Part shown: positions 52,681-64,000 of the stretch, in pieces
Layout of the letters: the number at the start of each line of letters is the position of its first letter
How positions within the stretch are numbered: position 1 is the stretch's first letter
Source of the DNA: Nageia nagi
Taxonomy: Eukaryota; Pinophyta
Length of the DNA stretch: 64,000 nt
Direction of reading: 5' to 3'
Assembly: GCA_050084985.1 (NCBI GenBank)
Contig: JBITNC010000002.1
Location: 19,964,001-20,028,000 of the forward strand
The notes under the pieces: model-generated
What the model was told of the DNA's origin: nothing
The model's database searches: none
The model's input: only the letters and a program-made list of their open reading frames with translations
Program-made: the position numbers and the translations under genes

Positions 52681-53140
52681 CAATATTGGGATAGAGCGAG
52701 TAAGAGAGAAGAAGAAGCGAAAGTAAGAGAGTTCTCCTCCAAATAGATACAACGAAGATGAAAATTTTTTACATATTTGTGAAGTAAGAAAGATCTAGTT
52801 TGAAACTCACTACTTTACCAAATACAATCATTAACCACAACCAGTTTCAATATACATGAAGTAGTCATCCAATTGGAAGTCATGAAGAGTCTCTAAGAGC
52901 TTACATACTTGAGGTAAGTAACCTATAATCTCAAAAGAACCTACAAGTCATAAGCAGCTAAAATAACAAGATCAGTTAGATGCATCATATTCATATCAAC
53001 AAGGATAGATGAATCACACAAATGCCATCATGAACTGATCAATGGTGCACTATAAATCATCATGAAGATGCCATGCCAAAAACTTATAGTCACCTATTAT
53101 ATATAAAACATGTGTTGATTATCATTACAAAATAGAGCAT

Positions 53141-53470
53141 GCACATATGAGTTCCTCACATATGAATAACTAAACAGTGCCAAAAGACACATAAGAGTTC
53201 CTCACACATGGATAATTGAACAATGCTAGATTGACCAAAAATAGAGTATGCACATACAAGTTCCTCACATATGGATAACTGAATAGTGCCAAAAGACACA
53301 TAGGAGTTCCTCACACATGGATAACTGAGCAGTGCTAGATTGACTAAAAAATAGGGTATGCACATATGAGTTCCTCACATATGGATAACTAAACAGTGCC
53401 AAAAGACACATAAGAGTTCCTCACACATGGAGAACTGAATAGTGTAAGATTGGCCAATTTGTACAAGTTC
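53141..53470. repeat. Copia-2 3' tandem repeat, three units of about 109 bp
   Basis: GCACATAYRAGTTCCTCACA starts at 53141, 53250 and 53360. Each unit has two half-units (AGTTCCTCACATATG and AGTTCCTCACACATG). It is the same array as in Copia-1, which has two units. Confidence 0.9.
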
Positions 53471-53581
53471 CTCACATAGAGCAAACTTACCATGAAGGTG
53501 TACAACAAAATAAACACTATACAACACAAAATCCTCCTTGGGGTAAAGTTGTCATCACACACATGAATTGAACATAAGAAT

Positions 53582-56500
53582 TCAAACTTCACTCCCTCTT
53601 GAGGGCAACTTCACCAACCCAATAACATCCCTTAGCTTACAGAATTGAGCTTTTGGGAGGGGCTTGGTGAACAAATCAATGGAGTTCAAGGTGAATGGAA
53701 AATACTTTAGGTGTATGATGCCATTAAGAACCTTCTTCTTAATAAAATGGGCATGGATTTTCACATGTTTTGTTCTCTAACGGAACACAAGATTCTTGGC
53801 CAAAGAAGTATCCAATTGGTTATCTGATGAGATCACCCAATTTCTTTTAGAAGATGCCTTGGCCAAATGGCTTTCTAGGCTACAACAGACATGGCATGAT
53901 ATTCAGGTTCTATGGTGGAAAGAGAATCAATAGGTTGCTTCTTAAAAGCTCAAGAGATAGCACCTAAACCAATCCTAAACACATATGCAATCACTTCCTA
54001 TCATCTCTATCTCCCCAATAAGCAAAATCTAAGAATCCAAAGAGAACAAATGAGGGTAACTTGGAATACTTGAGAGCAAGATCCTTAGTCCTTGCAACAT
54101 ACCTCAAAATTTGCTTAATAGCTTGAGGTGCTCAACATAAGGTTTCTACATGAATTATGCCATCAAATTCACTATAAAGGTAATATATAGCTTGGATATA
54201 GTCAAATACAAAAGACTACCAATTAATTGCCTATAAGCTATAGCATTAGCTAACTGAGAGTTGGAGCTTAGAGAAATAGCAATTCTAGGAGAGACTTAGA
54301 TCACAGCAAATTTGCACTCCTCCATTCGAAACTTTTGTAAGATGTCTGATATATACTTAGATTGATTAAGGTAAGTACAATCCTTGTATTGATACACTTG
54401 CATTCCAAGATAGTAGTGCAATAAACCAAAATCAGTCATTTCAAACATTACCTTAAGTTTGGATATGCATTCTTGAATGATTTCATCATTATTCCCAGTA
54501 ATCAAAAGATCATCCACATAAAAAAGAATCAAGACCATGTCTTTTCCTTGATTGAGCACATATAGATCAGAGTAAAAAAAACACTTAGAGAATCTAATGT
54601 CTGTAAAGTACCCAAACATCTTTCTATGCCAAGCTCAAGGTGCTTGTTTAAGTCCATACAAAGACTTCTTTAGCTTGCACACAAAGGACTCTTTACCTTC
54701 CACAATAAACCCTTTTGGTTGATTCATGAAGATTTTCACATCTAAGTCACCATTAAGAAATGCACTCTTGACATCAAGTTGAAAAACTTTCCATCCTTGA
54801 GCTATACAAAGAGCAAAGATAATTCTCATAGTAGGCATCTTTTCCATGGGAGCAAAGGTTTCCTCATAATCCACATCATATTTCTAAGCAAAATCTTTAG
54901 CTACTAACCTTACCTTGTATTTCTCAATATCTCCAACTGAATTGAACTTGACCTTGTAGATCCACTTATTACCAATCATATTCTTATCATTGATATAAAG
55001 AACTAAGTCTCAAGTTTTATTTTTCATAAGCACCTCATACTCCACTTTCATGGCTTCCATCCAACACTCATGCTTAGAAGCTTCTTTTAATGTTGAGGGC
55101 TCATGGTTGTTGTCAATCTTGGTAATTAAGGATTTGTTCAAGGTCATGCTTCTTATTACCTTTTATGTTGGAGAATTTTATTCTTGAAGTGACTTGTTTA
55201 TATCAATATCCAACCAGCTAGGAGCAACTAAAGAGTCCTTTGGATCATCAACATCCTTGTTAGAATTAGATTCTTCAAGAAGTTCATTGAACTTTACATC
55301 CATTGAAATGAACACTGCTTTATAGGTTGGAGAGTAGAGCTTGTAGCCTCTATGCTAATTGTCATAACCTATAAAAATGCATTTTTTAGATCTTTTGTCC
55401 AACTTCTTCCTTTTCTCAGAAATAATAAGAAAGCTTCACAACCAAACACCCTAAGGTGAGAAATATGAGGTTTTCTTTTTGACTATGCCTCAAAAGGAGT
55501 TTTACTCTGAATGACTTTTGTGGGATACCTATTCAAGGTGTAAATAGCAGTGCTCATAGCTTCACCCCATAAGAACTTAGAAAGATTACCCAACATGCAT
55601 CTAGCCATCTCTATAATTATTCTATTTTTTCTTTCAATAACACCATTCTGCTGAGGAGTGTAATGAATCAAAACACCCTCTTGATTCCATATTCAGCACA
55701 ATAGTCATTGACCTCATTGTTGTTATATTCTCCCCCATTATTTGATCTCAACATCTTAATTTTTAAGGTTAATTTGATTTTCAACAAAGGCCTTAAAAAC
55801 CTTAAAACTCTCAAAGGTTTGATCCTTATGCTTTAGTAGATATCCAAAGGTCATCCTACTAAAGTCATCAATGAAGGTTAAGATTTAAGATGCTCCTCCA
55901 AGCAACTTAATCTGAAATGGACCCATAAAATCTGAATGCACAAGTTGAAGAAGTTGAGATGCTCTTGTTACCTTAACTTTTTCAAACTTTTGTATAAGCA
56001 TCTTACCAAGAATGCACTTCTTGCATAGACCAATCGAAGGAGAAATTGAAAGCAAGCCTTACACAAGTTCTTGGTCTTTTATGACTTGAATAGTTTTATG
56101 GTTAAGATGCCCTAAATGATGGTACCAAAGATTACTTTTGGAACACACACTAGAAGTAAGACACATCTTTGATAGAACTTGATCCATAATGTAGAGGTTA
56201 TCTTTCATTGACCATTTAACCAATATGGCAAGTCCATATTTTATGCATCATGATAGAGAGTTAAACTCAAACAAGTACCCTTTTCTAGTAACTTTGATCA
56301 TAGAGAGAAGGTTTATCCTAAGCTTAGTAATAAAGAGAACATTATCAATAACCTTCTCTTGAATCAACACACTCTTAATTTCTTGGACTTCAAGGGTAGA
56401 GTTATCACCTATCATAACTACATCTTGTACTTGTGAAAGTTCTCAAACTTTTCCTTTTTAAGGCATAGGTGATCAACGTAACTAGAATCAACAATCTAAT

Positions 56501-57072
56501 TAGAAAAGAGTGAATCATGGATAAAAGATTCGTCATGCTTAAATATATGCATAGAAAGGTTCTCAAAGGAGAAGGTTTCTACTTCATCATCAAGCCTTAT
56601 TTCCATAACTGTTACAAAGTTTTCAAACTTTGAAGAATGATGAAGACCATGAACTCATCATTGATCTAATTGTACCCATAAGCAAAAAGTTTTTAGGTCA
56701 ATGATTTTGTTCAAGTAGATAGCCACATTTTCATCTTCCCCTTGACAAGATTGAAGCAACTTTTGGGGAATGGTAAACCTTCTTAAAAGGTTTAAACCAA
56801 AGGTAGATTTGCTTAAGCTTATCCCATGCTTCCTTTGTTGAAGTTGAAATTATCAAGACCACATCATCTGAAACTACATGATAAATCATGGAGGTTTCCA
56901 ACTCATTATTTGTGTTGTAAGCCTATAGTGCCTTCTCATCTGTAGGAGGTACAAGGTTCTCATTCACTATTTTCCATAGCTTCCTTGCTTGTAATTCAAC
57001 TCTCATCCGAGGTTCCCAAATCCCATAGTTGGAACCATCAAAAATGTGTTTGGGTAAAAAGGATTCTCCCAT
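53582..57072 (-). pseudogene. Copia-2 gag-pol polyprotein, disrupted
   Basis: The gag ATG is retained at 57072-57070 (MGESFLPKHIFDGSNYGIWE). An early stop follows at about 56920. Integrase fragments lie around 55480-56100, including TPQQNGVIERKNR. RT fragments read MDYEETFAPMEKMP and DVKSAFLNGDL (54635-54874) and YVDDLLITGN (YVDD codons 54509-54520). RNase H and the end LPSRGSEV lie at 53582. Stops and frameshifts occur through most domains, more than in Copia-1 RT. Confidence 0.85.
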
Positions 57073-57323
57073 TTGCTACATAAAAATATGAAATAATAAG
57101 CATGTGTTTTCTATAATCAATATTAAATGTGAATTTTTAACTAAGTAAATAATACATGTTACATTTAACACTAAAGACATGTTTGATTTGATTCACAAGT
57201 GCAAATGTAGAATTCAAATAATACCCATATACCCAAATACATTTCTCATCTCAAGAATTGTAGATGTAGAGTGACATTGTTGAGGTTTGTTTTCTTATCT
57301 AAAATTAGGCTTTCATTTGGATG

Positions 57324-57813
57324 TGTTAGAATTTGTAATGAAATATTGTGAATATCTAAACTCCTTGTAAATTCAATTAATCACTTAAAGGATATCTAGA
57401 TACCTTAAGGGATTAATTGAATTCTTTATTATGTAAATTTTGACCTTACCAAGTGGTTAGTTGGTAGGTTAAAATTAGGTAATATATTTATTGTAACCCT
57501 AACCTTACCCTTGGGTTAAAGGGAGGTTAGGGAGGTGCTCTCATGCTATAAATAGAGGGCTTCTCCTCTTGTAATAAAAACTTAGATTTTGAGTAAGATT
57601 ACTCTACTAGTTTGTGTAGGAGAGAAAGGAAATGTAGTAAGAGGGTGCATAGTTTGAGAATTGAGATCTAGTTGTGGATGTACTCCCAAGGAGGGAGGAA
57701 CCACTTATATTGGTGTTATCTTGTGTGAATGGTGTTATTATCTTGTAGATGTTGAATGATTAAGTTTCCTATAGTCTTGGACCTTGAGGATTAGTGTAGA
57801 ACTAATTCCATCA
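57324..57813 (+). mobile_element. Copia-3 5' LTR (490 bp)
   Basis: TGTTAGAATTTGTAATG..AATTCCATCA. The near-palindrome CTTAAAGGATATC / GATACCTTAAG is at about 57383-57412. Confidence 0.93.
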
Positions 57814-57815
57814 AT

Positions 57816-57827
57816 TGGTATCAGAGC
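57816..57827 (+). other. Copia-3 primer binding site
   Basis: TGGTATCAGAGC, two bases after the LTR. Confidence 0.92.
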
Positions 57828-58269
57828 TTGGTGTGGAAGCTCCTTCAACATTCTTTGAAACTTCTTCAATTTGGAGGTCTCCATTTCTCATCTTCTTACA
57901 TTGTTGAGGTAAAACATAATAGAAGGTATACATTTTTTACCTTCTTGGTCAATTATTGAATAATTGTATTTTACCACTAACATATTGTGTGCTATATGTT
58001 GACTATTGTTGAGCTAAATATGATTAACAATTTTTGATACTAACCTCTTTTGTGAATAGTTTTATTTTTGTAAATTACTTATTTGCTCATTATTTAAGAG
58101 GATAGTATACAAAAATTAAGTTTAGGAATTTTTTTTCTTATCTTATGGAGAAGATAATTTTTTAACCTTTTTTTGTTAATAAAAATGGGTAATTTCTTTT
58201 GTGAGAGGGAGAAATTTCAATTTTTTTATTTTATAACATTTAGAAATTTAAACAATTAAATATTTTTTT

Positions 58270-59350
58270 CAATTAAATTATTTTGAGGGGGAGACCGCGA
58301 CCTTCATGAACATTTCGCAGTCTTGGTATCAAAAAATTAATTAAAACGGAAATACTACATTCTTGTTTCAAACTTCAATCTTCTGAACCTCGCCAGAACT
58401 TCTTGCTTGAGAGTTGCTAGAGGTCGCAGGGTCGATTCCATACAAGCATTGAAATGCTAAGACTAAGAAAGATAGGGCACACCATTCGTAATGGTGTGCG
58501 ATCTCTATCGATAGTGGCCATTGATGAGGTTCTGGTGGAAGGATCTGCCTGCTCTCGTAAAGCCATTCTCAACAGGCCTTCTTCCCTCAATGCCTTCAAT
58601 ATTTCCATGGTTACACAACTTCATAAGCTCTATCAGGCATGGGAAGATCATCCCGACATAGGCTTTGTTGCGATAAAACTAAATGCTGCCATAACCCCCT
58701 GGATAGGCCACTCTTCTCCCCCTCGCACTCTGAGCAATGCAATGGACCTCCACCGTAAATCTCCACCTCCCTATAAAAATTTATTAATTTGAGAGGCAAA
58801 AGCAAGAGAAATGAATACTATCATAGCGCAGGCAGAGAGATTAAGAACTATGATCGTTCTCCAATGGTTCGTATACCCTAACATTTCCTTCGCCATGCTG
58901 GATGCTGATGTGGACGAAGAGGATGTCGATGTGGCACCCTATGTTTGAGCCTAAGAATTAGCATTCCTAAGCATTCTAGTAACAACACCCAGGCCATCTG
59001 TCTGGATTGCAGATCCAAAAGTTTTGGAGAGGCTCACCACTATGAGAGGCTCCCTCCTCTTCACCACCTTCAATCCTACATGGACATGATCATCTAACAT
59101 GGCATCCCCATCGATCAAGACATGGACATGGTCCTACAGAGGAGGCAGAGTAACCATGAGTTGGGATTGGAGCTTCAACACCACCTGTTCCTCATCCTCC
59201 ATCGAAGACCACTCTAGTTCTATCTTCAGTTTGCAAGAGGAAGTGGAGATTGGATTATCTGATTCAGATTCTCCACGTCCCTTTAACATCTACTCTTCTC
59301 CTACACAACCCTCTTCTCCTCCCTCTACATCTTCTCCTTGACGTTGCCCT
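58270..59350 (+). other. Copia-3 leader insert with captured host-gene sequence
   Basis: GC-richer block between AT-rich leader halves that correspond to Copia-1 leader (left half next to the PBS, right half conserved at 60470-60880). It holds the HIBCH-like fragment (58454-58792), a 45-codon frame (58811-58948) and an 80-codon Ser-rich frame (59099-59341, with WSYRGGRVTMSWDWSFN). The latter two are unidentified and may come from other genes. Confidence 0.7.
58454..58792 (+). pseudogene. Captured 5' fragment of a 3-hydroxyisobutyryl-CoA hydrolase-like gene
   Basis: Open frame of 112 codons. Residues 1-20 (MLRLRKIGHTIRNGVRSLSI) are Arg/Lys-rich without acids, like a mitochondrial presequence. 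Residues 26-75 read VLVEGSACSRKAILNRPSSL, NAFNISMVTQLHKLYQAWED and HPDIGFVAIK. This is the first block of plant mitochondrial HIBCH-like proteins (crotonase superfamily, valine breakdown; At4g31810/At3g60510 type, from memory). The family normally continues with G.G.AFCAGGD; here unrelated residues follow after Lys75, so the catalytic core is absent. It may be a mis-spliced or cDNA-derived fragment, or one exon plus intron. It lies sense to Copia-3 and could be read from the LTR promoter, but no enzyme activity is expected. Confidence 0.8.
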
Positions 59351-60469
59351 CCTTGTCTTAGAATAAAGTTGGAGGTTTCTTTTTTTTCTTCTTTGTGCAT
59401 TTAATTTTTTTATTGACTACTTGCATATTCTTAAATGCACATGCAAAGCAACATTTACTCCTTCTTGGTAAGGGAAGGGTAGCCATTTTTCTTACCTAAA
59501 AGCATTTATTGCTTAAGTAAAAGTAGCATTAACTATGCATAGGTCTCCTTTCTTTTTCATCAATACTTGTAAGCTCTCTAGAAGCAAACATATACTTTTT
59601 GGTAGGCATTTAATATTTTTTGCTTGCTTATAAGTCATTTATTCCTATTAAATGCACTTAGAAGTACTTATACTCCAACTTTAAGCATTGTCATGATGAC
59701 TATAATACTTTAAAGTAAGTAGATACATCATTACTCTTCAATGCTCTCCAATTTTTTAGAAAAATGTGGCAAATAAAGTTAATTCTTTAGGAGTATATTT
59801 TTATTTGCCTTAACTACTTTTAAGTTTGGCAATTTACTTAGGTAAAATGATAAATATTAGTGTAACATTAACACTTTAAGGGATTTTTTTTACCTAAGTA
59901 TTTTTTAATGATTTCATGTTTCCTAAAAGGGAAACCTATGCTATTTTTTAAGTAAATAAGGGAATTTTTTTTTTACTTAAAATATAAATGCATACTTAAA
60001 AGACAATTTTTTTAGCATACAAGTTTTAGGGATAAAACCTTAAGTAAAAAAAGGGGGAATTTGTATAGTTTTTTACTTAAAACTTTATCTAGATATTGCA
60101 TGCTAAATTTGTAATGCATGCCTCTTAATCTTGTGTAGGAATAAAGCATGTTTGTACTTAAAATTTTTAAGTTATATAATACATTTTTAATAAGATAAAT
60201 GATGCATGTTTGTTACTTAATTTTTAAGTTATGGATTAATGCTAAGTAGGACTTAGCCTTTTTTAAAATTCATTAAAGTGATGAATGAATTTGTGAACTT
60301 GAGCAAGTATGCAAAATGTAAAAATGTCCTTTAGGGGTTAGTACAAAACCCATTGGACTCTTATATCTCAAGTTCTTGTGGATGATGTATTTTTAATACT
60401 TTACTTTATATTTTTGCATAATTGCTTTATACTTGCAAAATGCAAAATATTAAAAGTAACCCCTAAAAT

Positions 60470-60880
60470 GAACACATCCGCACGTACTTTTCCACAACAT
60501 GACTTGTTTGGGGAGCCACGAGGGGAGGATAGGGCAGACTAGAGCCTTTTTAGTCCGAAGAACCAAGTGGTGGTAAATCCATCTTAATTGCCCCTAAGAC
60601 CTCTGTTGGATTGGACATAACTCTATTAGGTGGATAGGCATGTGTGTAGTGATACCACATGTTCGCACGTCCATTCAGGGATTATCCAGATAACCTAGGA
60701 GGAAAACTTGAAAACCTTAAATAAGATAATTAAAATGGTCGGTCTAAGATACGTCGGATCTTTGAAAAATAGTTGGTACTTCTCTTTAAGAGAGTATATT
60801 ACTGACCAAGGTGAACTAGTTGAGGACTGGTAGTACTTGGGCTCCACTTTGCGGGCATCCAGGTGAAGGCCTAATTCTAT
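60470..60880 (+). other. Copia-3 leader block conserved with Copia-1
   Basis: CACAACATGACTTGTTTGGG, GCCCCTAAGACCTCTGTTGG and AGGCATGTGTGTAGTGATAC, as in 37530-37945. Sequence between 59350 and 60340 is AT-rich and T-run-rich without other features. Confidence 0.55.
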
Positions 60881-61031
60881 ACAAGAAAATAACCTCAACT
60901 TTATCCTTCTACGGATCTTGGTTTATAAGTTTGCACATGTGGGACATGTTTACTTATCAATGTTTGATTTGTATAGATGGTAAATTGTAGAAATTTATTC
61001 ATTCTTCTTGCTTATTTACTTTTGTGTAGTA

Positions 61032-64000
61032 ATGGTTGAAACCTTCATACCCAAGCATATACTCGACGGTTCCAACTTCGGCATATGGGAACCTCGTATG
61101 AAAGCTGAGTTACAAGTAAGGAAGTTATGGTAGATAGTTAATGAAGACTTAGTCACTCCTACAGATGAGAAGGCTCTTGAAATCTACAACTCAAAGAATA
61201 AGTTAGCAACTTCAATGATTTATCGTGCAGTTTCAGATGACGTACTTCTCATGATCTCTTCTTCAACATCAGTAAAGAAAGCTTTGGATAGGCTGAAGAA
61301 AATTTACCTTGGGTCAAAATTTTCAAGGAGGTTCACTATTTTACAAAAGTTGTTGCAATATCGTTAAGGTGAAGATGAAAGTGCTTTTATTTACTTGAAT
61401 AAAATCATTTACCTTAGGACACAACTGGTTGGCTGTGGGTGCAACTGGATCAATGATGAGTTCATGGTCTTCATCATTCTTCAAAGCCTCTCTACAAAGT
61501 TCAGTAACTTTGTCACAGTTATGGAAACTAGGCTCGATGATGAAGAAGATGTCATCTCTCTTGATAACCTTTCTAGACTCCTTATGAAGCATGAGGAAAC
61601 TTTGAATAAGAAAATATTGAACTTTTCTCCAAAGGACAATCAATTGCTCTAGGAGCAACCAAAACTCCTTTCAAGAAGAAGTTCAATCATTATAAATCCA
61701 AAGATAACAAATCCTCATCTACCTTCAGGAAGCATGAGAAAAAGGGCAACAATAATGGCAACTTCAAGCAAAGGAATGATAAAGCTGGATCAAGCAATCC
61801 AAAACCTAAGGAAAAGTTTGATGGAAATTGTAACTTTTATGGCATCTTTGGTCACAAAGAGTATGATTGTCATAAAAAGAAATTTGCTGAAAAAGGTAAA
61901 GGAAATGCAAATGTGAAAAATTTCAATAATAAAAAGAAGACCAAGCATGCTGCTACTATTGCCTACTACTCAGTGACTCAAACTATTTCAAATGATTGGA
62001 TTGTTGATTTAGGATGCACTAATCACATGTTTTATGAAAAGGATAAGTTTGAAAACTTTCATAAGTACAAGAAGGATGCAGTTGTGATAGGTGATAATTC
62101 AATCCTTGATGTTCAAGGAATAGGGAGTGTGAAGATTCATGGAAAGGTTCTTGATAATTTCTTTTATGTGCCTAAACTAAGGATGAATCTTATCTTCATA
62201 ATTCAGATTACAAGGAAAGGATACTCATTTGAATTTACCTCACACTCCTGGTGTGTTAAGAAAGGACTTACCACCTTGATGAAAGGATCAGTAAAGGATG
62301 ACCTTTATATTGTGGATCAAGTTCCTTCAAAGATGTGTCTTGCTGTAAATGTTTGTTCAAAGGGTAATCTTTGGCATCAACGATTAGGGCACCTTAACCA
62401 CAAGAGTATTCAAGATATGAAAAATCAAGAACTTATGGAAGGTTTACCTAATTTTTCACCCATAATTGGTCTCTGTGAAAGGTGCATTCTAGGAAAGATG
62501 AATAGGCAAAAGTTTGAAAAAGATAAGGCAACTCGGGCTACTCATCCTCTTCAGCTTGTGCATTCAGATTTGATGGATCCGTTTTAGACTAAGTCTCTAG
62601 GGGGAGCTTCTTATGTTCTAACCTTCATTGATGACTTCAGCAGGATGACATTTGGTTATCTACTTGAGCATAAGGATCAAACTTTTGACATGTTTAAAGA
62701 CTTCAAGGCTCTTGTTAAAAATCAAACTAATTTTAAGATGAAGATGCTGAGATCTGATAATGGGGGTGAGTATAATAGCAATGAGTTTAACGACTATTGT
62801 GTTAAATATGGGATCAAGCGGCAATTCACAATCCCTTACACTCCTCAACAAAATGGAGTTGTTGAAAGGAAGAATCGAACCATTATGGAAATGGCAAGGT
62901 GCATGTTGGGTAACCTTCCTAGTTTCTTATGGGGTGAAGCTATTCACACTGCTATTCACACCCTAAATAGGTGTCTTACTAAAGCAGTTGAAGGTAAAAC
63001 TCCATATGAAGTATGGACAGGAAAGAAACCTAACATCTCACACTTTAGGGTCTTCAGTTATGATGCATTTGCCTTCATTACCTTAGAGAAAAGAAAGAAG
63101 TTGGATAAAAGATCAGAAAAATGCATCTTTGTGGGGTATGATAATCAGCATAGAGGTTCAGGCTCTACTCCTCATCCCATAAAATAGTCTTTGTTTCTAG
63201 GGATGTCAAGTTCAATGAACTTCCTGAGGATACAACTTCTCATGCTAAGGTGTCTGATTCAGATGATTCTTTGCCTGCACCTAACTGGTTGGATGATAAT
63301 GTAGGGAAGTCACCATAAGAGCAAAATTCTCCAGCTCAGAGAATTACAAGGACTATGACCTTGAATAAATCTTTATTTGCCAAAATTGATAATACGAATG
63401 AGCCATCAACCCTCAAAGAAGCTTCCAAGCAAGAGTGTTGGATGGAAGCTATGAAAGTTGAGTATGAGGCGCTCATGAAAAATGAAACTTGGGATTTGGT
63501 TCCTTATCCCAATGAGAAAAATGTGATTGGAAATAAATGTATATACAAGGTCAAGTACAATTTTGATGGAGAAATTGAAAAATACAAAGCAAGGTTAGTG
63601 GCCAAAGGATTCGCTCAGAAATATGGTATTGATTATGAGGAAACCTTTGCTCCTGTGGCCAAGATGCCTACTGTCAGGATAATCCTTGCTCTTTCTGCAG
63701 CTCAACGATGGAAATTTTTTCAACTTGATGTCAAGAGTGCATTTGTCAATGGTGACTTGGATGTAGAAATCTACATGAATCAACCAGAAGGATTTATTCC
63801 AGAAGGTAAAGAGTCTTTTATGTGCAAGCTAAAGAAGTCTTTGTATGGACTTAAGCAAGCACCTAGAGCATGGTACAAGAAAATTTCAGGATTCTTTGTA
63901 GATATTGGTTTTTCCAAATGCTTCTCTGACTCAGATCTCTATGTACTCAATCAAGGAAAAGACGTGGTCTTAATTCTCCTTTATGTGTATGATCTTCTCA
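61032..64000 (+). pseudogene. Copia-3 gag-pol polyprotein, disrupted and cut by the window end
   Basis: Starts MVETFIPKHILDGSNFGIWE. A stop follows Leu-Trp at about 61131 and another at 61365. A one-base shift at about 61630 disrupts gag before the knuckle. The knuckle reads CNFYGIFGHKEYDC, so the second zinc ligand Cys is Tyr. The protease site is WIVDLGCTNH (61997-62026), with Ser of DSG changed to Leu. The integrase HHCC zone (LWHQRLGHLNHKS..CERCILGKM), VHSDLM, RSDNGGEYNSNEF and TPQQNGVVERK follow, with a stop at 62585. RT has DVKSAFVNGDL, and the catalytic YVDD is YVYD (63982-63993). The element is dead at several steps. Confidence 0.92.

Larger units (their letters stand above)
52163..57323 (-). 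mobile_element. Copia-2: Ty1/copia element, 5' part interrupted by Copia-3
   Basis: Same family as Copia-1. It has a 3' LTR at 52163-52667, polypurine tract, tandem-repeat 3' region, pol, gag and about 250 bp of leader. The leader stops at 57323 where Copia-3 begins. TCAAA before the LTR (52158-52162) is the expected target duplication; its partner and the 5' LTR should lie right of the window. Confidence 0.9.
57324..64000 (+). mobile_element. Copia-3: Ty1/copia element inserted in Copia-2, truncated by the window end
   Basis: 5' LTR, primer binding site, 3.2-kb leader with a captured gene fragment, gag, protease, integrase and RT up to the window end. GGATG precedes the LTR (57319-57323) and should recur after the 3' LTR outside the window. 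Its LTR resembles the solo LTR at 6487-6918 more than the Copia-1/2 LTRs, which makes it a sister subfamily. Confidence 0.93.

Noticed and set aside
58454-58792. A resident host HIBCH gene exon
   Set aside because: It lies between Copia-3 PBS and gag with element leader on both sides, so capture is the simpler reading.

Overview
The window is plant nuclear DNA, most likely from a gymnosperm such as a conifer. It is AT-rich, has introns of 14 and 21 kb, and is filled with old, nested Ty1/copia, Ty3/gypsy and L1-type elements. The species is inferred from style, not proven.

The host gene is the main find. Five small exons on the minus strand, at 46770-46703, 46619-46523, 46422-46320, 25245-25004 and 10951-10909, share compatible reading phases and GT/AG borders. 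They encode the N-terminal half of a HAL2-like 3'(2'),5'-bisphosphate (PAP) phosphatase of the organellar plant type. Motifs VTVADFG, VAEED and DPIDGT are present. Intron 3 (21,074 bp) and intron 4 (14,052 bp) are visible in full, and the remaining exons are expected left of the window.

Positions 1-10908 lie in the next intron, or downstream if that intron is short. They hold a minus-strand LTR with primer binding site, an RNase H pseudogene, a 3.5-kb decayed minus-strand gene of an unrecognised repetitive family, and several degenerate arrays. A copia solo LTR with a perfect GTGAA target duplication sits inside the decayed gene. Intron 4 holds a 61-bp tandem array, an LTR-like block related to one at 4.7 kb, a long hairpin and short duplications.

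Intron 3 contains a nearly full-length L1-like LINE (+ strand, 30736-46200) bounded by an 11-bp target duplication and ending in poly(A), only 119 bp from the splice donor. A complete copia element (Copia-1, 35088-43408, duplication CAAAA) sits inside the LINE ORF2.

Upstream of the host gene (46771-64000) is a second nest. A Ty3/gypsy remnant (minus) was split by Copia-2 (minus, from 52163). Copia-2 was in turn split by Copia-3 (plus, 57324 to beyond the window).

The most unusual observation is in the copia leaders. Between PBS and gag, Copia-1 and Copia-3 carry unrelated GC-rich inserts framed by related AT-rich leader sequence. The Copia-3 insert encodes a mitochondrial-type presequence plus the first part of a 3-hydroxyisobutyryl-CoA hydrolase-like protein. 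This looks like host-gene capture into a variable leader slot. All visible retroelement reading frames are damaged.
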